Of a DNA stretch of 64,000 nt, positions 18,171 to 26,885 are shown piece by piece; the first letter of the stretch is position 1, and every line of letters starts with the position of its first letter. This DNA is from Sphingomonas gilva (GTDB lineage: Bacteria > Pseudomonadota > Alphaproteobacteria > Sphingomonadales > Sphingomonadaceae). The position numbers and the translations under genes were made by a program. Where the stretch lies: NCBI RefSeq assembly GCF_003515075.1, contig NZ_QWLV01000010.1, positions 47,665 to 111,664 on the forward strand. The letters run 5' to 3'. The notes under the pieces are model-generated. The model made no database searches and was not told the origin of the DNA. It saw only the letters and a list, made by a program, of their open reading frames with translations.

Positions 18171-19627
18171 TGGATTACGCCGCCAATCTTGCGATGACGA
18201 TGCCGGAGATCATCCTCTCGGTGACCGGGATCGCGCTGCTTCTCGTCGCCGCCTGGGGCGGTTCGACGCGCTGGGTGAGCGGTCTCGCGATCGGGGCGCT
18301 CCTCACCGCATCCTTCTCGCTGATCGGGCCGCCGACTTCGGGTGGCGTCGCATTCGACGGGCTGTACAAGGCGGACGCCTTCGCCGGTTTCGCCAAGGCG
18401 CTGATCTTCATCGCCGCGGCGGTCGCCATCGCCATCGCGCCGCGCTTCTTCGCGCGCACCGAGGGCGACGACCTGAAGCCCGAATATCCGGTGCTGATCC
18501 TGTTCTCCGCGGTCGGCATGGGAATGATGGCGTCGGCCGCCGATCTGATTACGCTCTATGTCGGGCTCGAGCTGCAGAGCCTCGCCGCCTATGTGCTGGC
18601 GAGCTTCATGCGGCGCGACACGCGATCGGCCGAGGCGGGGCTCAAATATTTCGTGCTCGGGTCGCTCGCGAGCGGAATCCTGCTCTACGGCATCTCGCTG
18701 GTCTACGGTTTCACCGGCACGACGATCTTCGAGGAGATCGCGGTCGGTATCGCGCAGCAGCAGGGGAGTGAGAACGGGCTTTCCTTGGGCCTGCTGTTCG
18801 GGATCGTCTTCACCTTTGCAGGCATCGCCTTCAAGATCAGCGCGGTGCCGTTCCACATGTGGACGCCCGACGTCTACGAGGGCGCGCCGACGCCGGTGAC
18901 CACCTTCTTCGCCTCCGCGCCCAAGGTGGCGGCGATGGCGCTGGCGGTGCGGCTGGCGGTCGAGGGCATGGGCACCGCGACCGACGAATGGCGGCAGATC
19001 GTGATCTTCGCCGCGCTCGCCTCAATCATCCTAGGCGCGGTGGCGGCGATCGGCCAGACCAACATCAAGCGGCTGCTGGCGTACAGCTCGATCAACAATG
19101 TCGGCTTCGCGCTGATCGGCCTCGCCGCGGGCAATCCCGAGGGTGTCGCCGCGGTGATGAGCTATATGGCGATCTATGTCGCGATGACGCTGGGCGCGTT
19201 CCTCTGCGTGCTGCAGATGCGCGGCGCCGATGGGCAGCCGGTGGAGGACATCGCCAGCCTGTCCGGCATGTCCAAGACGCGGCCGGGCGTGGCGGCGGCG
19301 CTCGCCATCTTCATGTTCAGCCTGGCCGGCATTCCGCCGCTGATGGGCTTCTGGGCGAAGTTCCTGGTGTTCGACGCGGCGGTGGCGGCGGGGTACCTGA
19401 CCCTCGCCGCGGTCGGCATCGCCGCCAGCGTGATCGGCGCCTACTACTATCTGAAGATCGTCAAGACGATGTACTTCGATGAGCCGGCGCCGGCGTTCCG
19501 TCCGGTCGAAAGCTATGTCGAGGGCGGACTGATCACCGTCGCGGCGATCCTGGTGTCGCCGATCGGCTATCTGCTGATCGCACCGTTGGGGCTCGCCGCG
19601 CAGCGCGCCGCGGTTTCGCTGTTCTGA
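18170..19627 (+). CDS. nuoN: NADH-quinone oxidoreductase subunit N
   Basis: This 485-residue antiporter-like subunit is the last of complex I here. Landmarks are LYVGLELQSLAAYVLASF, FKISAVPFHMWTPDVYEGAP and SLAGIPPLMGFWAKF. All 14 nuo genes, A to N, are present and intact, so the operon should give a complete proton-pumping complex I. Its TGA overlaps the apparent CTG start of birA (CTGA). Confidence 0.97.
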   Translation: MDYAANLAMTMPEIILSVTGIALLLVAAWGGSTRWVSGLAIGALLTASFSLIGPPTSGGVAFDGLYKADAFAGFAKALIFIAAAVAIAIAPRFFARTEGDDLKPEYPVLILFSAVGMGMMASAADLITLYVGLELQSLAAYVLASFMRRDTRSAEAGLKYFVLGSLASGILLYGISLVYGFTGTTIFEEIAVGIAQQQGSENGLSLGLLFGIVFTFAGIAFKISAVPFHMWTPDVYEGAPTPVTTFFASAPKVAAMALAVRLAVEGMGTATDEWRQIVIFAALASIILGAVAAIGQTNIKRLLAYSSINNVGFALIGLAAGNPEGVAAVMSYMAIYVAMTLGAFLCVLQMRGADGQPVEDIASLSGMSKTRPGVAAALAIFMFSLAGIPPLMGFWAKFLVFDAAVAAGYLTLAAVGIAASVIGAYYYLKIVKTMYFDEPAPAFRPVESYVEGGLITVAAILVSPIGYLLIAPLGLAAQRAAVSLF

Positions 19628-20325
19628 TCCGCACCGTCGCAGAGACGGCATCGACCAACGCCGACATGATCGCGCTCGCGGCGAGCGGCGCGGAGGAAGG
19701 GCTGTGGCTGCGGGCCGAGCGCCAGACCGCCGGGCGCGGGCGGCAGGGCAAGGCATGGGATTCGCCGCGAGGCAATCTCTACGCCAGCACGATCGTGCGG
19801 TTGCGGCCGGGCGGTCCGCCGGCGGCGACGCTGGCGATGGTCGCGGCGGTGGCGTTGGAAGAGGTGGTGCGCACAGTGCTGCCGGGCGGTGACCTGACGA
19901 TCAAATGGCCCAATGACTTGCTGCTCGGCGGAGCGAAGCTGTCTGGTATCCTGCTCGAACGCGCCGGCGATGCGGTGGTGATCGGCATCGGCGTCAATCT
20001 GGCGCATCATCCAGAGGGCCTGCCGCGTCCGGTTACAAGCCTCGCCGCGCACGGTGCGCCCATCGGCCCCGAGCCCTTCCTGGAAATGCTCGCCGACAGC
20101 TTCGCGCGTTGGCTGGAACGCTGGCGGGGCGAGGGGATTGCCCCTGTCCGCCGGTGGTGGATCGAGCGGGCGCATCCCAAGGGCACCGCGCTCACCGCCA
20201 ACCTGCCCGATGGCGGCGCGGTCGAGGGGCTGTTCGACGGCCTCGACGAGGACGGCGCGCTCGTCCTGCGCTTGGCGGACGGATCGACCCGTGTCATTCA
20301 CGCCGCCGACGTTTTCCTGATCTGA
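19624..20325 (+). CDS. birA: Biotin-[acetyl-CoA-carboxylase] ligase (no DNA-binding domain)
   Basis: This biotin protein ligase has [12 protein letters not shown] (biotinyl-AMP site) and [10 protein letters not shown], plus a small C-terminal domain. It attaches biotin to BCCP. There is no N-terminal helix-turn-helix, so it cannot act as a biotin repressor. The conserved ETASTN motif lies upstream of the first ATG (19666), so translation must begin earlier. The only sensible place is CTG 19624, which overlaps the nuoN stop as CTGA and gives [14 protein letters not shown], 233 residues in all. It follows nuoN and precedes coaX by 14 bases. Confidence 0.88.
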   Translation: MIRTVAETASTNADMIALAASGAEEGLWLRAERQTAGRGRQGKAWDSPRGNLYASTIVRLRPGGPPAATLAMVAAVALEEVVRTVLPGGDLTIKWPNDLLLGGAKLSGILLERAGDAVVIGIGVNLAHHPEGLPRPVTSLAAHGAPIGPEPFLEMLADSFARWLERWRGEGIAPVRRWWIERAHPKGTALTANLPDGGAVEGLFDGLDEDGALVLRLADGSTRVIHAADVFLI

Positions 20326-20339
20326 AGGGCCGACTTCCC

Positions 20340-21137
20340 ATGCTGCTCGCCATCGATGCCGGGAACACCAACATCGTCTTCGCGCTCACCGAGGAGCAGG
20401 AAATCAAGGCGCGCTGGCGCATCGCGACCGATCCGCGGCGAACGGCAGACGAATATGCCGTGTGGCTCAACCAGCTGCTGCAACTGGAAGGGCGTACGCG
20501 TGATGACGTCACCGCGGTGATCATCGGCACCGTGGTGCCGCGCGCGCTGCACAATTTGCAGGTGCTGAGCAGCAAATATTTCGGCGTCGAGGCGGAGGTG
20601 GCCGGGCAGGGGACGACCGAGTGGGGCATCGCGCTCGACGTCGAGGAACCGGGCAGCGTCGGGGCCGACCGTGCGCTCAACACCATCGCCGCGCACGCGC
20701 TCTACAAGGGCGATCTGATCGTCATCGATTTCGGCACCGCGACGACCTTCGATCTGGTCGATTATACCGGTGCCTATAAGGGCGGGATCATCGCACCGGG
20801 TCTGAATCTGAGCCTGGAGGCGCTGGTCAGCGCCGCCGCGAAGCTGCCGCGCATCGCAATCGAACGGCCCCGGACCAATTCGGTTGTGGGCCGCAATACC
20901 GAGGACCAGATGCTGATCGGCGTCTTCTGGGGCTATGTTTCGATGATGGAGGGCCTGGTCGCCCGCATGCGCGCCGAGATCGGCCGACCGGCCAAGGTGA
21001 TCGCCACCGGCGGCCTTGCCACGATTTTCGACGCGCAGACCGATATTTTCGATTCGGTCGAACCCGATCTGACCATTCAGGGGCTGGCGATGCTGCACGC
21101 CCGCGCCCATATGAGCACCACGCGCGATCAAGGTTGA
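20340..21137 (+). CDS. coaX: Type III pantothenate kinase
   Basis: The start is ATG 20340, giving 265 residues. An upstream open frame overlaps birA and is rejected. The type III signatures are AIDAGNTN (phosphate loop), GADRALN and DFGTATTFD. The enzyme phosphorylates pantothenate, the first step of CoA synthesis, and unlike types I and II it is not inhibited by CoA. It sits in the birA-coaX-rnj run downstream of nuo, an order I recall for sphingomonads. Confidence 0.94.
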   Translation: MLLAIDAGNTNIVFALTEEQEIKARWRIATDPRRTADEYAVWLNQLLQLEGRTRDDVTAVIIGTVVPRALHNLQVLSSKYFGVEAEVAGQGTTEWGIALDVEEPGSVGADRALNTIAAHALYKGDLIVIDFGTATTFDLVDYTGAYKGGIIAPGLNLSLEALVSAAAKLPRIAIERPRTNSVVGRNTEDQMLIGVFWGYVSMMEGLVARMRAEIGRPAKVIATGGLATIFDAQTDIFDSVEPDLTIQGLAMLHARAHMSTTRDQG

Positions 21138-21173
21138 GGCAACCGCCTCCCGCGTGCGCATATAAGGAATTCC

Positions 21174-22811
21174 ATGACACCCGGTAACGAACTTCTCTTC
21201 CTCGCGCTTGGCGGCTCGGGCGAGATCGGCATGAACGTCAATCTCTACGGCACGCAGGGCAAGTGGCTGATGGTCGATTGCGGCATCACCTTCGCCGATC
21301 CGAACTATCCCGGCATCGATGTGGTGCTGCCCGATCTCGCCTTCATCGAGGAGCGTCTCGACGATCTGCTCGGCATCGTCCTGACGCATGGGCATGAGGA
21401 TCATATCGGCGCCCTGCCCTATCTCGCCGCCGATCTCGGCGTCCCGCTCTACGCCACCCCCTTCACCGCCGGCCTGATCGCCGGCAAGCTGGCCGAGGAA
21501 GGCATTCTCGACCAGATCGAGCTCAACATCATCGAGAATGAAGGCCGGTTCCCGATCGGGCCGTTCACCATCCAATATGTGCCCTTGGCGCATTCGATTC
21601 CCGAAGGAAATGCGCTGCTGATCGGCACGCCGTTCGGCCGCGTGTTCCACACCGGCGACTGGAAGCTGGACGAGGAGCCGCTGCTCGGCCAGCCTTCCAC
21701 CGCCGAGGAGCTCACCGCAATCGGCGACCAGGGCATCCTCGCGCTGGTGTGCGATTCGACCAACGTGTTCAATCCTGAGGCGTCGGGCAGCGAGGGCGCG
21801 GTGCGGCGCGGGCTGGACGAGGTGATCGGCGAGGCGCGCGGGCGCGTGCTGGTGACGACCTTCGCGTCCAACGCCGCGCGCCTGCAGACGCTGGGCGAGG
21901 TAGCGAAGGACACCGGACGAACGCTGTGCGTCGCGGGGCGCTCGCTCGACCGGATCATCAAGGTCGCCAAGGCCAATGGCTATCTGCGCGACTTTCCCGA
22001 ACCCGTCGATTGGGACACGGCGATGCGGCTGCCGCGCGACAAGGTGATGATCGTCGCGACCGGCGGGCAGGGCGAACCGCGCGCGGCGCTGGCGCGGATC
22101 GCCGATGGCAGCCATCCGATCAAGCTCGACGCGGGCGACACCGTGGTCTTTTCGTCCAAGCAGATTCCGGGCAACGAAACCGCGATCGGCGTGATCCAGA
22201 ATCGGCTGGCCGACGACGGGGTGATCATGATCACCGATCGCCAGGCCTTCGTCCATGTATCCGGCCATCCGGGGCGCCCCGAGTTGAAGGCGATGTACCA
22301 GTGGATCCGGCCGGAGATCGTCGTGCCCGTGCACGGCGAGATCCGCCACATGGCGGAGCAGGCGCGTTTCGCCGCCAAGGTCGGCGTGCCGAGCGCGATC
22401 GTCCAGAAGAATGGCGATATCGTGCGGCTTTCGCCCGATGGTCCGGAGCGGATCGGCCAGACGCGCACTGGACGGCTGATCCTGGACGGCGACGTCATCC
22501 TGCCCGCGGACGGCGCGACGATGGGCGAACGGCGGCGGCTGTCGATGAACGGTCAGATCTCGGTCGCGGTCGCGATCGGACGCGACGGGCGCGCGATCGG
22601 TGCACCGCAGCTGAAGCTGCAGGGCGTGCCGGTGGAGGAGGACCGCGAGGCGTTCCTGGACGAGGCGACCGAGGCAGCGGCCGAAGCGTCACGCAAGCCC
22701 GAGCGCGACCGCGAAATGCTGCGCGAGGGTATCCGTCTCGCCGTCCGACGCTGCGCGACGCGCTGGACGGGCAAGAAGCCGGTGGTCGACGTGCTGATCG
22801 TGGAGGCCTGA
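21174..22811 (+). CDS. rnj: Ribonuclease J
   Basis: This 545-residue protein has the metallo-beta-lactamase/beta-CASP fold. The zinc motif LTHGHEDHIGALPY, the later HTGDWKLD and HVSGHPGRPELK are present. RNase J has 5'-3' exonuclease and endonuclease activity and matures or degrades RNA; in alphaproteobacteria it works beside RNase E. The C-terminal part (after about 450) is the usual dimerisation domain. It starts 36 bases after coaX and is followed by a DUF1467 gene. Confidence 0.94.
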   Translation: MTPGNELLFLALGGSGEIGMNVNLYGTQGKWLMVDCGITFADPNYPGIDVVLPDLAFIEERLDDLLGIVLTHGHEDHIGALPYLAADLGVPLYATPFTAGLIAGKLAEEGILDQIELNIIENEGRFPIGPFTIQYVPLAHSIPEGNALLIGTPFGRVFHTGDWKLDEEPLLGQPSTAEELTAIGDQGILALVCDSTNVFNPEASGSEGAVRRGLDEVIGEARGRVLVTTFASNAARLQTLGEVAKDTGRTLCVAGRSLDRIIKVAKANGYLRDFPEPVDWDTAMRLPRDKVMIVATGGQGEPRAALARIADGSHPIKLDAGDTVVFSSKQIPGNETAIGVIQNRLADDGVIMITDRQAFVHVSGHPGRPELKAMYQWIRPEIVVPVHGEIRHMAEQARFAAKVGVPSAIVQKNGDIVRLSPDGPERIGQTRTGRLILDGDVILPADGATMGERRRLSMNGQISVAVAIGRDGRAIGAPQLKLQGVPVEEDREAFLDEATEAAAEASRKPERDREMLREGIRLAVRRCATRWTGKKPVVDVLIVEA

Positions 22812-22817
22812 CGACCG

Positions 22818-23087
22818 ATGCAGTGGACCTCGGCGCTCGCCATCTATTTCCTGTTCTGGAACCTCAGCATCTTCTTGGTGCTGCCGTTCGGCGTGCGCAC
22901 CAGCGACGAGGCGGGCGAGGCGAAGGTGCCGGGCCAAGCCGACAGCGCCCCCCACCGGTTCGATTTCTGGCGGATGGCGCTGCGCGCGACGATCGTCGCG
23001 ACGGTGCTGTTCGGGCTCTATTATCTCAACTACGTCAACGGCTGGATCGGCGTCGACGCGCTGGATTTGTTCAGCAACGCCGGCTGA
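22818..23087 (+). CDS. DUF1467 family membrane protein
   Basis: This 89-residue protein has two membrane helices: WTSALAIYFLFWNLSIFLVL and an ATIVATVLFGLYYLNYV segment, with a charged loop FGVRTSDEAGEAKVPGQADS between them. This matches DUF1467, a small alphaproteobacterial family of unknown function usually found downstream of rnj or near proS. It begins 6 bases after the RNase J stop and probably ends the nuo-rnj run. A family A repeat follows. Confidence 0.85.
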   Translation: MQWTSALAIYFLFWNLSIFLVLPFGVRTSDEAGEAKVPGQADSAPHRFDFWRMALRATIVATVLFGLYYLNYVNGWIGVDALDLFSNAG

Positions 23088-23096
23088 TGCCTCTGG

Positions 23097-23244
23097 CCCC
23101 TCCCTTTCAAGGGAGGGGGTCGGGGTGCGCGCGCGCGTCTGCGCGCTCAAAAGACTCTTCGACATCCAGCCCAAAGCGCCGACAGCGGCATCGAGCCGCT
23201 GCCGCCACTTCACCCACCCCCTCCCCTCCCTTGAAAGGGAGGGG
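23097..23244. repeat. Family A palindrome pair after DUF1467
   Basis: Hairpin cccctccctttcaagggagg starts at 23097 and its inverse cccctcccttgaaagggagg starts at 23224, about 105 bases apart. The spacer ends again look alike in inverse (gtcggggtg / cacccaccccc). It lies between two convergent genes (the DUF1467 gene and the coiled-coil gene), where such elements often replace terminators. Confidence 0.85.
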
Positions 23245-23255
23245 TTTAAAGGAAG

Positions 23256-25541
23256 TCAGGTCCGCAGACGTTCGATCGCCTGGGCGAGTGCGACGTAGAG
23301 CTTGCCCATATCCGAGGATAGCAGGGTTACGCCCAGCGGCGTGCCCTCGCGGCTCGCCAGCACGGTGCGCAGCATCGCCTCGAAATCGTGGATGTACCGG
23401 TTCACCTGCTCGCGGAATTCGGGTTCGTTGTCGTAATGACGGGCGATCTCGCGCGCGTCGTTGTTGTCGAGCAGGCGCACCGCCCGGCGGGTGAAGACGC
23501 CGCGGTCGCCCTTCAGATAGCTCGCCCAAGCGACGTCGGTGACCTCGTTCGAGAGCAGCTTGGTGACGTCGATCGCCGCCGAATTGAGCGACTCGAGCAG
23601 CAGCGACACGCGCCGCGCGAAATTGTCCTCGTCATACTCCTCGCGCTCGGCCTTGGCCTCGGCCAGACGCTGCTCGACCTGCGCGGTGGTGTCGGCAATG
23701 GTCAGCATCTGGCGCATCAGGCGGTCGGAGGCGCGGTGCGCGGCGGCGACGGCGGCGGAGGACGCCTCCTCCAGCTCGCCCAGGCGGGCGCGCAGCCTGT
23801 CGTCCAGCGCCTTTTCCAGCGCTTCGCCGCTCGCGTCGGCGAGCGCCTGCGCGGCCTGCGGGATGACCTGCTCGAGCGCGGTGCGCGCCTTGTCCGATGC
23901 CTGGTGCGCGGTGTCGCGAACGCGGAGCAGCGCCTCGACCAGCCGCGGTGCGGCGCTGTCGGCAAAGCCCTGCGTAGCCTGCGAGATCTCGGCGACCAGC
24001 GCGGACAGCGCTTCGGCTTGGCCATTGCTCTCGGTCAGGTGCGTGGAGACGGATTGCTCCACGGCGGCCAGCCCGGTGCGCTGCTCGGCGACCAGCGCGG
24101 CGAGGGCGGCTGCGGCGTCGCGGGTGCGTTCGCTGGGAGCGACGAGCGCGTCGACCTCGCCGCCGAGCGGAGCGAGCGCCGCGCGCGTATCGGCGATGCG
24201 CGCGTCGAGCCGGCGGATCGATTCGGGCATAGTCTCGTCGATCTCGCGCGCGTTCGATTCGAGCGCCACGAGCAGGTCCTCGGCCTTGGCCTTGAGCGAA
24301 TCGGCGAGGCTGCCGCCCTGTTCCAGCGTCTTGGCCATCTCCTCGGCATGCCCGCGCAGCGATCCGATCGAGTCGGCCAGCTTCAGGGTGCGCGCGGTGC
24401 CCGTCTCGTCGAGCTGCGACAGCCGAGCCTCGACACCATCGATGCCGCGCTCGATCGATTGGATCACCGCACCGCCGGCCTCGCGCTGCTGCGCCAGTTG
24501 CTCGGCGATTCTGCCCATCGTCGCCTCGATCGCCTCAATGCGTTCGGCCATCGCGTCGATCGCGCCGCTGCCCGCGCGGCCGATGTCCGACTGGCCCGCC
24601 GCGATCATCGCGCGCATCGCTTCGGCTTGGCCGGAGATGTCGCGGCTGGCCTCCGCAATGGTCTCGCGTGCCGCGACGAGCGTCTGCTCGACCATCGCTG
24701 CGGCTTCGCCCGCCGCGGTGTCGATCTGATTGCCCGCGGCGACGCTGGTGCTCTCCATCCGCGCGAGATGTGCGGACAGGCGCTGCGCCGCGCCGCCCGC
24801 GACCTCGTCCGCCTCGCGTCCACGCGCGATCAATGCGGCGACCTGCGCCTCCAGCGTCTGCGCAGCGTCGTGCGCCTTCTGTCCGGCCTCCTGGATACCG
24901 GTGGCCATCCCGCGCGTCTGGTTGAGCGCCTTGGGCAAGGAGGCGAGCAGCACGCTCATATCGGCGCGCGCGGCCGTCGCCGCCTGGAGCAGGCGCTGGG
25001 CGTGCGCATCGATCGAGGCGGTCTCGTGCGCGACTCCGTTGCTGATCGCGGCAAGCCGTTCGGCCGCGACGTTGCCCTGCTGGAGCATCCGGTCGGCTTG
25101 TTCGGTGAGAGCATCGCGATTCTCGTCCAGCCGCTGGGCGAGCCTGACAACGAGATTATCGAGCGATTGCGCCTCGGCGCGCATCTGGGCGGCGGCGCGG
25201 GCGAAGCGGCTCGCCTCGGCCATGCCGGATCGCTGGAAGGCGAGCCAGATCAGCGCGATCAGCGCCAAGGGGGCGGAAAGCACCGCCAACCACTCGGCGA
25301 TCACCGGCGGTTGCGGATCGGCGCGAAGCAAAGGCAGCGAGGACCAGATGACGAAGCCGGTCCATGCCAAGCCCAACAGGATCGCCGCGCCGAGCGCGAG
25401 ACGCGCGGGCCATATGCCCGCAGGCTCGGCATCGTCGAAACCGATGTCCGGCACGGCGACCTCCTCAGGCTGGGTGGGCGCCGCCTGCTGCGCGGCCGCG
25501 CGGCCGCCGTGCAGATCGATGATCTGATATCCCCCGGTCAT
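23256..25541 (-). CDS. Large coiled-coil inner-membrane protein, possibly TipN-like
   Basis: This 761-residue protein has two membrane helices near the N-terminus (about residues 44-66 and 80-105), then about 500 residues rich in Ala, Glu, Gln and Arg with a heptad pattern, and a compact C-terminal domain (VSLLLESLNSAAIDVTKLLS, YLKGDRGVFTRRAVRLLDNN, YIHDFEAMLRTV). Automatic pipelines often call such proteins ATPases, but I see no Walker motif. The layout, two N-terminal helices plus a long coiled coil, is like the Caulobacter polarity factor TipN. That link is inference. It is convergent with the DUF1467 gene. Confidence 0.7.
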   Translation of the reverse strand: MTGGYQIIDLHGGRAAAQQAAPTQPEEVAVPDIGFDDAEPAGIWPARLALGAAILLGLAWTGFVIWSSLPLLRADPQPPVIAEWLAVLSAPLALIALIWLAFQRSGMAEASRFARAAAQMRAEAQSLDNLVVRLAQRLDENRDALTEQADRMLQQGNVAAERLAAISNGVAHETASIDAHAQRLLQAATAARADMSVLLASLPKALNQTRGMATGIQEAGQKAHDAAQTLEAQVAALIARGREADEVAGGAAQRLSAHLARMESTSVAAGNQIDTAAGEAAAMVEQTLVAARETIAEASRDISGQAEAMRAMIAAGQSDIGRAGSGAIDAMAERIEAIEATMGRIAEQLAQQREAGGAVIQSIERGIDGVEARLSQLDETGTARTLKLADSIGSLRGHAEEMAKTLEQGGSLADSLKAKAEDLLVALESNAREIDETMPESIRRLDARIADTRAALAPLGGEVDALVAPSERTRDAAAALAALVAEQRTGLAAVEQSVSTHLTESNGQAEALSALVAEISQATQGFADSAAPRLVEALLRVRDTAHQASDKARTALEQVIPQAAQALADASGEALEKALDDRLRARLGELEEASSAAVAAAHRASDRLMRQMLTIADTTAQVEQRLAEAKAEREEYDEDNFARRVSLLLESLNSAAIDVTKLLSNEVTDVAWASYLKGDRGVFTRRAVRLLDNNDAREIARHYDNEPEFREQVNRYIHDFEAMLRTVLASREGTPLGVTLLSSDMGKLYVALAQAIERLRT

Positions 25542-25686
25542 CTCGCCATCGTATCAGTTTTCGCGGCGATGCGAAGGGGCAGGTGCAGCCCCCGTCTTAA
25601 GCCGGGGGCGTTTAGGCGACGATGACGGCGCCAGCCGCCGTGCAATGACTTTGCCAAGCGGCGTATCGCTGGCCTAATACGGTCCC

Positions 25687-26844
25687 ATGTTCGCCGGACT
25701 GATCTTCGCCCGTGACGAGGCCGATGGCGCGCTGGTCGCGACCCTGCCGTTCGCCGGGGCGACGGTAATCGAGGTGCAGGCGAGACGGCTCGTCGCGGCG
25801 GGCGCGTCGCGCGTGTTCGTCACGGCAGGCCGGGTCACGCCCGCGCTGATCGCCGCGATCGACCGGCTCGGTTCGCGTCGGATCGCGATAGAGCTGGCGC
25901 GCAGGCCCGCCGAACTGAGCGAGAAGCTGCGCCCGGACGAGCCGGTGCTGGCGGTGGGCGACGGCGTCGTCGTGAGCGAAGCCGTGCTGCGCACGATCGC
26001 CCACGAAAGCGCGCCGGTGCTGCTTTCGGTGGCGCAGGCGCCCGCGGGCACCGCGCTCGAGCGGATCGATCCGCAGGATCACTGGGCGGGGGTGGCGCTG
26101 ATCGACGCGGCGCTGCTCAAGGAGACGGTGACGACGCTGGGCGACTGGGACCTGCAATCGACGCTGCTGCGGCGAACCGCGCAGGCGGGCGCGGTGCGTC
26201 GATATCTGAGCCCCGACGCGAGCGCCGCGGACCATCTGCTGATCGCCGGCCGCGAGGATGCGGCGCGCGGTGACGCGCTGCGCATGGCGGCGCTGGCCGA
26301 CGGCGAGGGACAGATGAGCGAGCGGCTGATCACCGCCTGGATCGCCCGCCCGCTCATCGAGATGATGGAGGCGCGCAAGGTCGTGCCCTGGGCGCTGGAG
26401 GTGGCGGCGGGGATCGCGGGCTTCGCCGGGCTGGCGTCGGCGACCCTCGGCTGGGTGACGCCGGGCATGGGCCTAGCGCTGCTGGCCGTGTTGCTGGTGG
26501 CGGTGATCCGCGTCCGCGCGCTGCATGGTTTCGACGAGGCGCGCGCGGCGATCGCCGGATGGATCGCGGACGGTGTGGCGCTGACGGCGATTCCGGCATT
26601 GGCGCTGGGCGTGTTCGCCAGCGGCGGGCCGACTTCATACACCCTCGTGGCCACGACGCTGGCCTTGCTGGCGATCGGCCGGCGCGCCTTTGCCGAGCGG
26701 CTGAGATGGGCGCCCGCGCCGGCGACGGTCGTGGGCATCCTGTTCGCCGCCAGCCTGCTGGCGATGCCGCGGGTAGGGCTGGCGCTGGTCGCGATCCATG
26801 CCGCCGCCGCGCTGGCGGTCGCGGTCGAGCGGCTGCGGCGGTAA
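25687..26844 (+). CDS. Degenerate nucleotidyltransferase-like domain fused to a membrane domain
   Basis: This 385-residue protein has an N-terminal Rossmann-like half (about 1-200; LPFAGATVIEVQARRLVAAG, RVFVTAGRV, VLAVGDGVVV) arranged like a sugar-nucleotide transferase, but the G-x-G-x-R signature is missing. The C-terminal half (about 225-385) has five or six hydrophobic helices. The junction, ITAWIARPLIEMMEARKVVP, resembles the start of CDP-alcohol phosphatidyltransferase domains, but the DxxDGxxAR...GxxxDxxxD motif is not found. The architecture recalls archaeal IPC transferase/DIPP synthase fusions with catalysis lost. Function is unknown. It is followed after 41 bases by a histidine-kinase-like gene on the same strand. 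Confidence 0.65.
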   Translation: MFAGLIFARDEADGALVATLPFAGATVIEVQARRLVAAGASRVFVTAGRVTPALIAAIDRLGSRRIAIELARRPAELSEKLRPDEPVLAVGDGVVVSEAVLRTIAHESAPVLLSVAQAPAGTALERIDPQDHWAGVALIDAALLKETVTTLGDWDLQSTLLRRTAQAGAVRRYLSPDASAADHLLIAGREDAARGDALRMAALADGEGQMSERLITAWIARPLIEMMEARKVVPWALEVAAGIAGFAGLASATLGWVTPGMGLALLAVLLVAVIRVRALHGFDEARAAIAGWIADGVALTAIPALALGVFASGGPTSYTLVATTLALLAIGRRAFAERLRWAPAPATVVGILFAASLLAMPRVGLALVAIHAAAALAVAVERLRR

Positions 26845-26885
26845 GGGTAATCCGGTCTTAACCGCGCTTCGCGTAAGCGCGGGCC

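Noticed and set aside
20298..22349. A 683-codon minus-strand frame over coaX and RNase J
   Set aside because: Both plus-strand genes are clear family members; the frame is a composition shadow.
25588..25609. Hairpin gcccccg...cgggggc as a terminator
   Set aside because: It lies between two divergent genes, has only a short T run and could as well be part of a promoter region. The evidence is too weak to list as a feature.
23388..25625. A 745-codon plus-strand frame over the coiled-coil gene
   Set aside because: It is antisense to a protein of repetitive Ala/Glu/Arg codons, which keeps stops out of the other strand. The minus-strand protein has helices and a conserved C-terminal domain.
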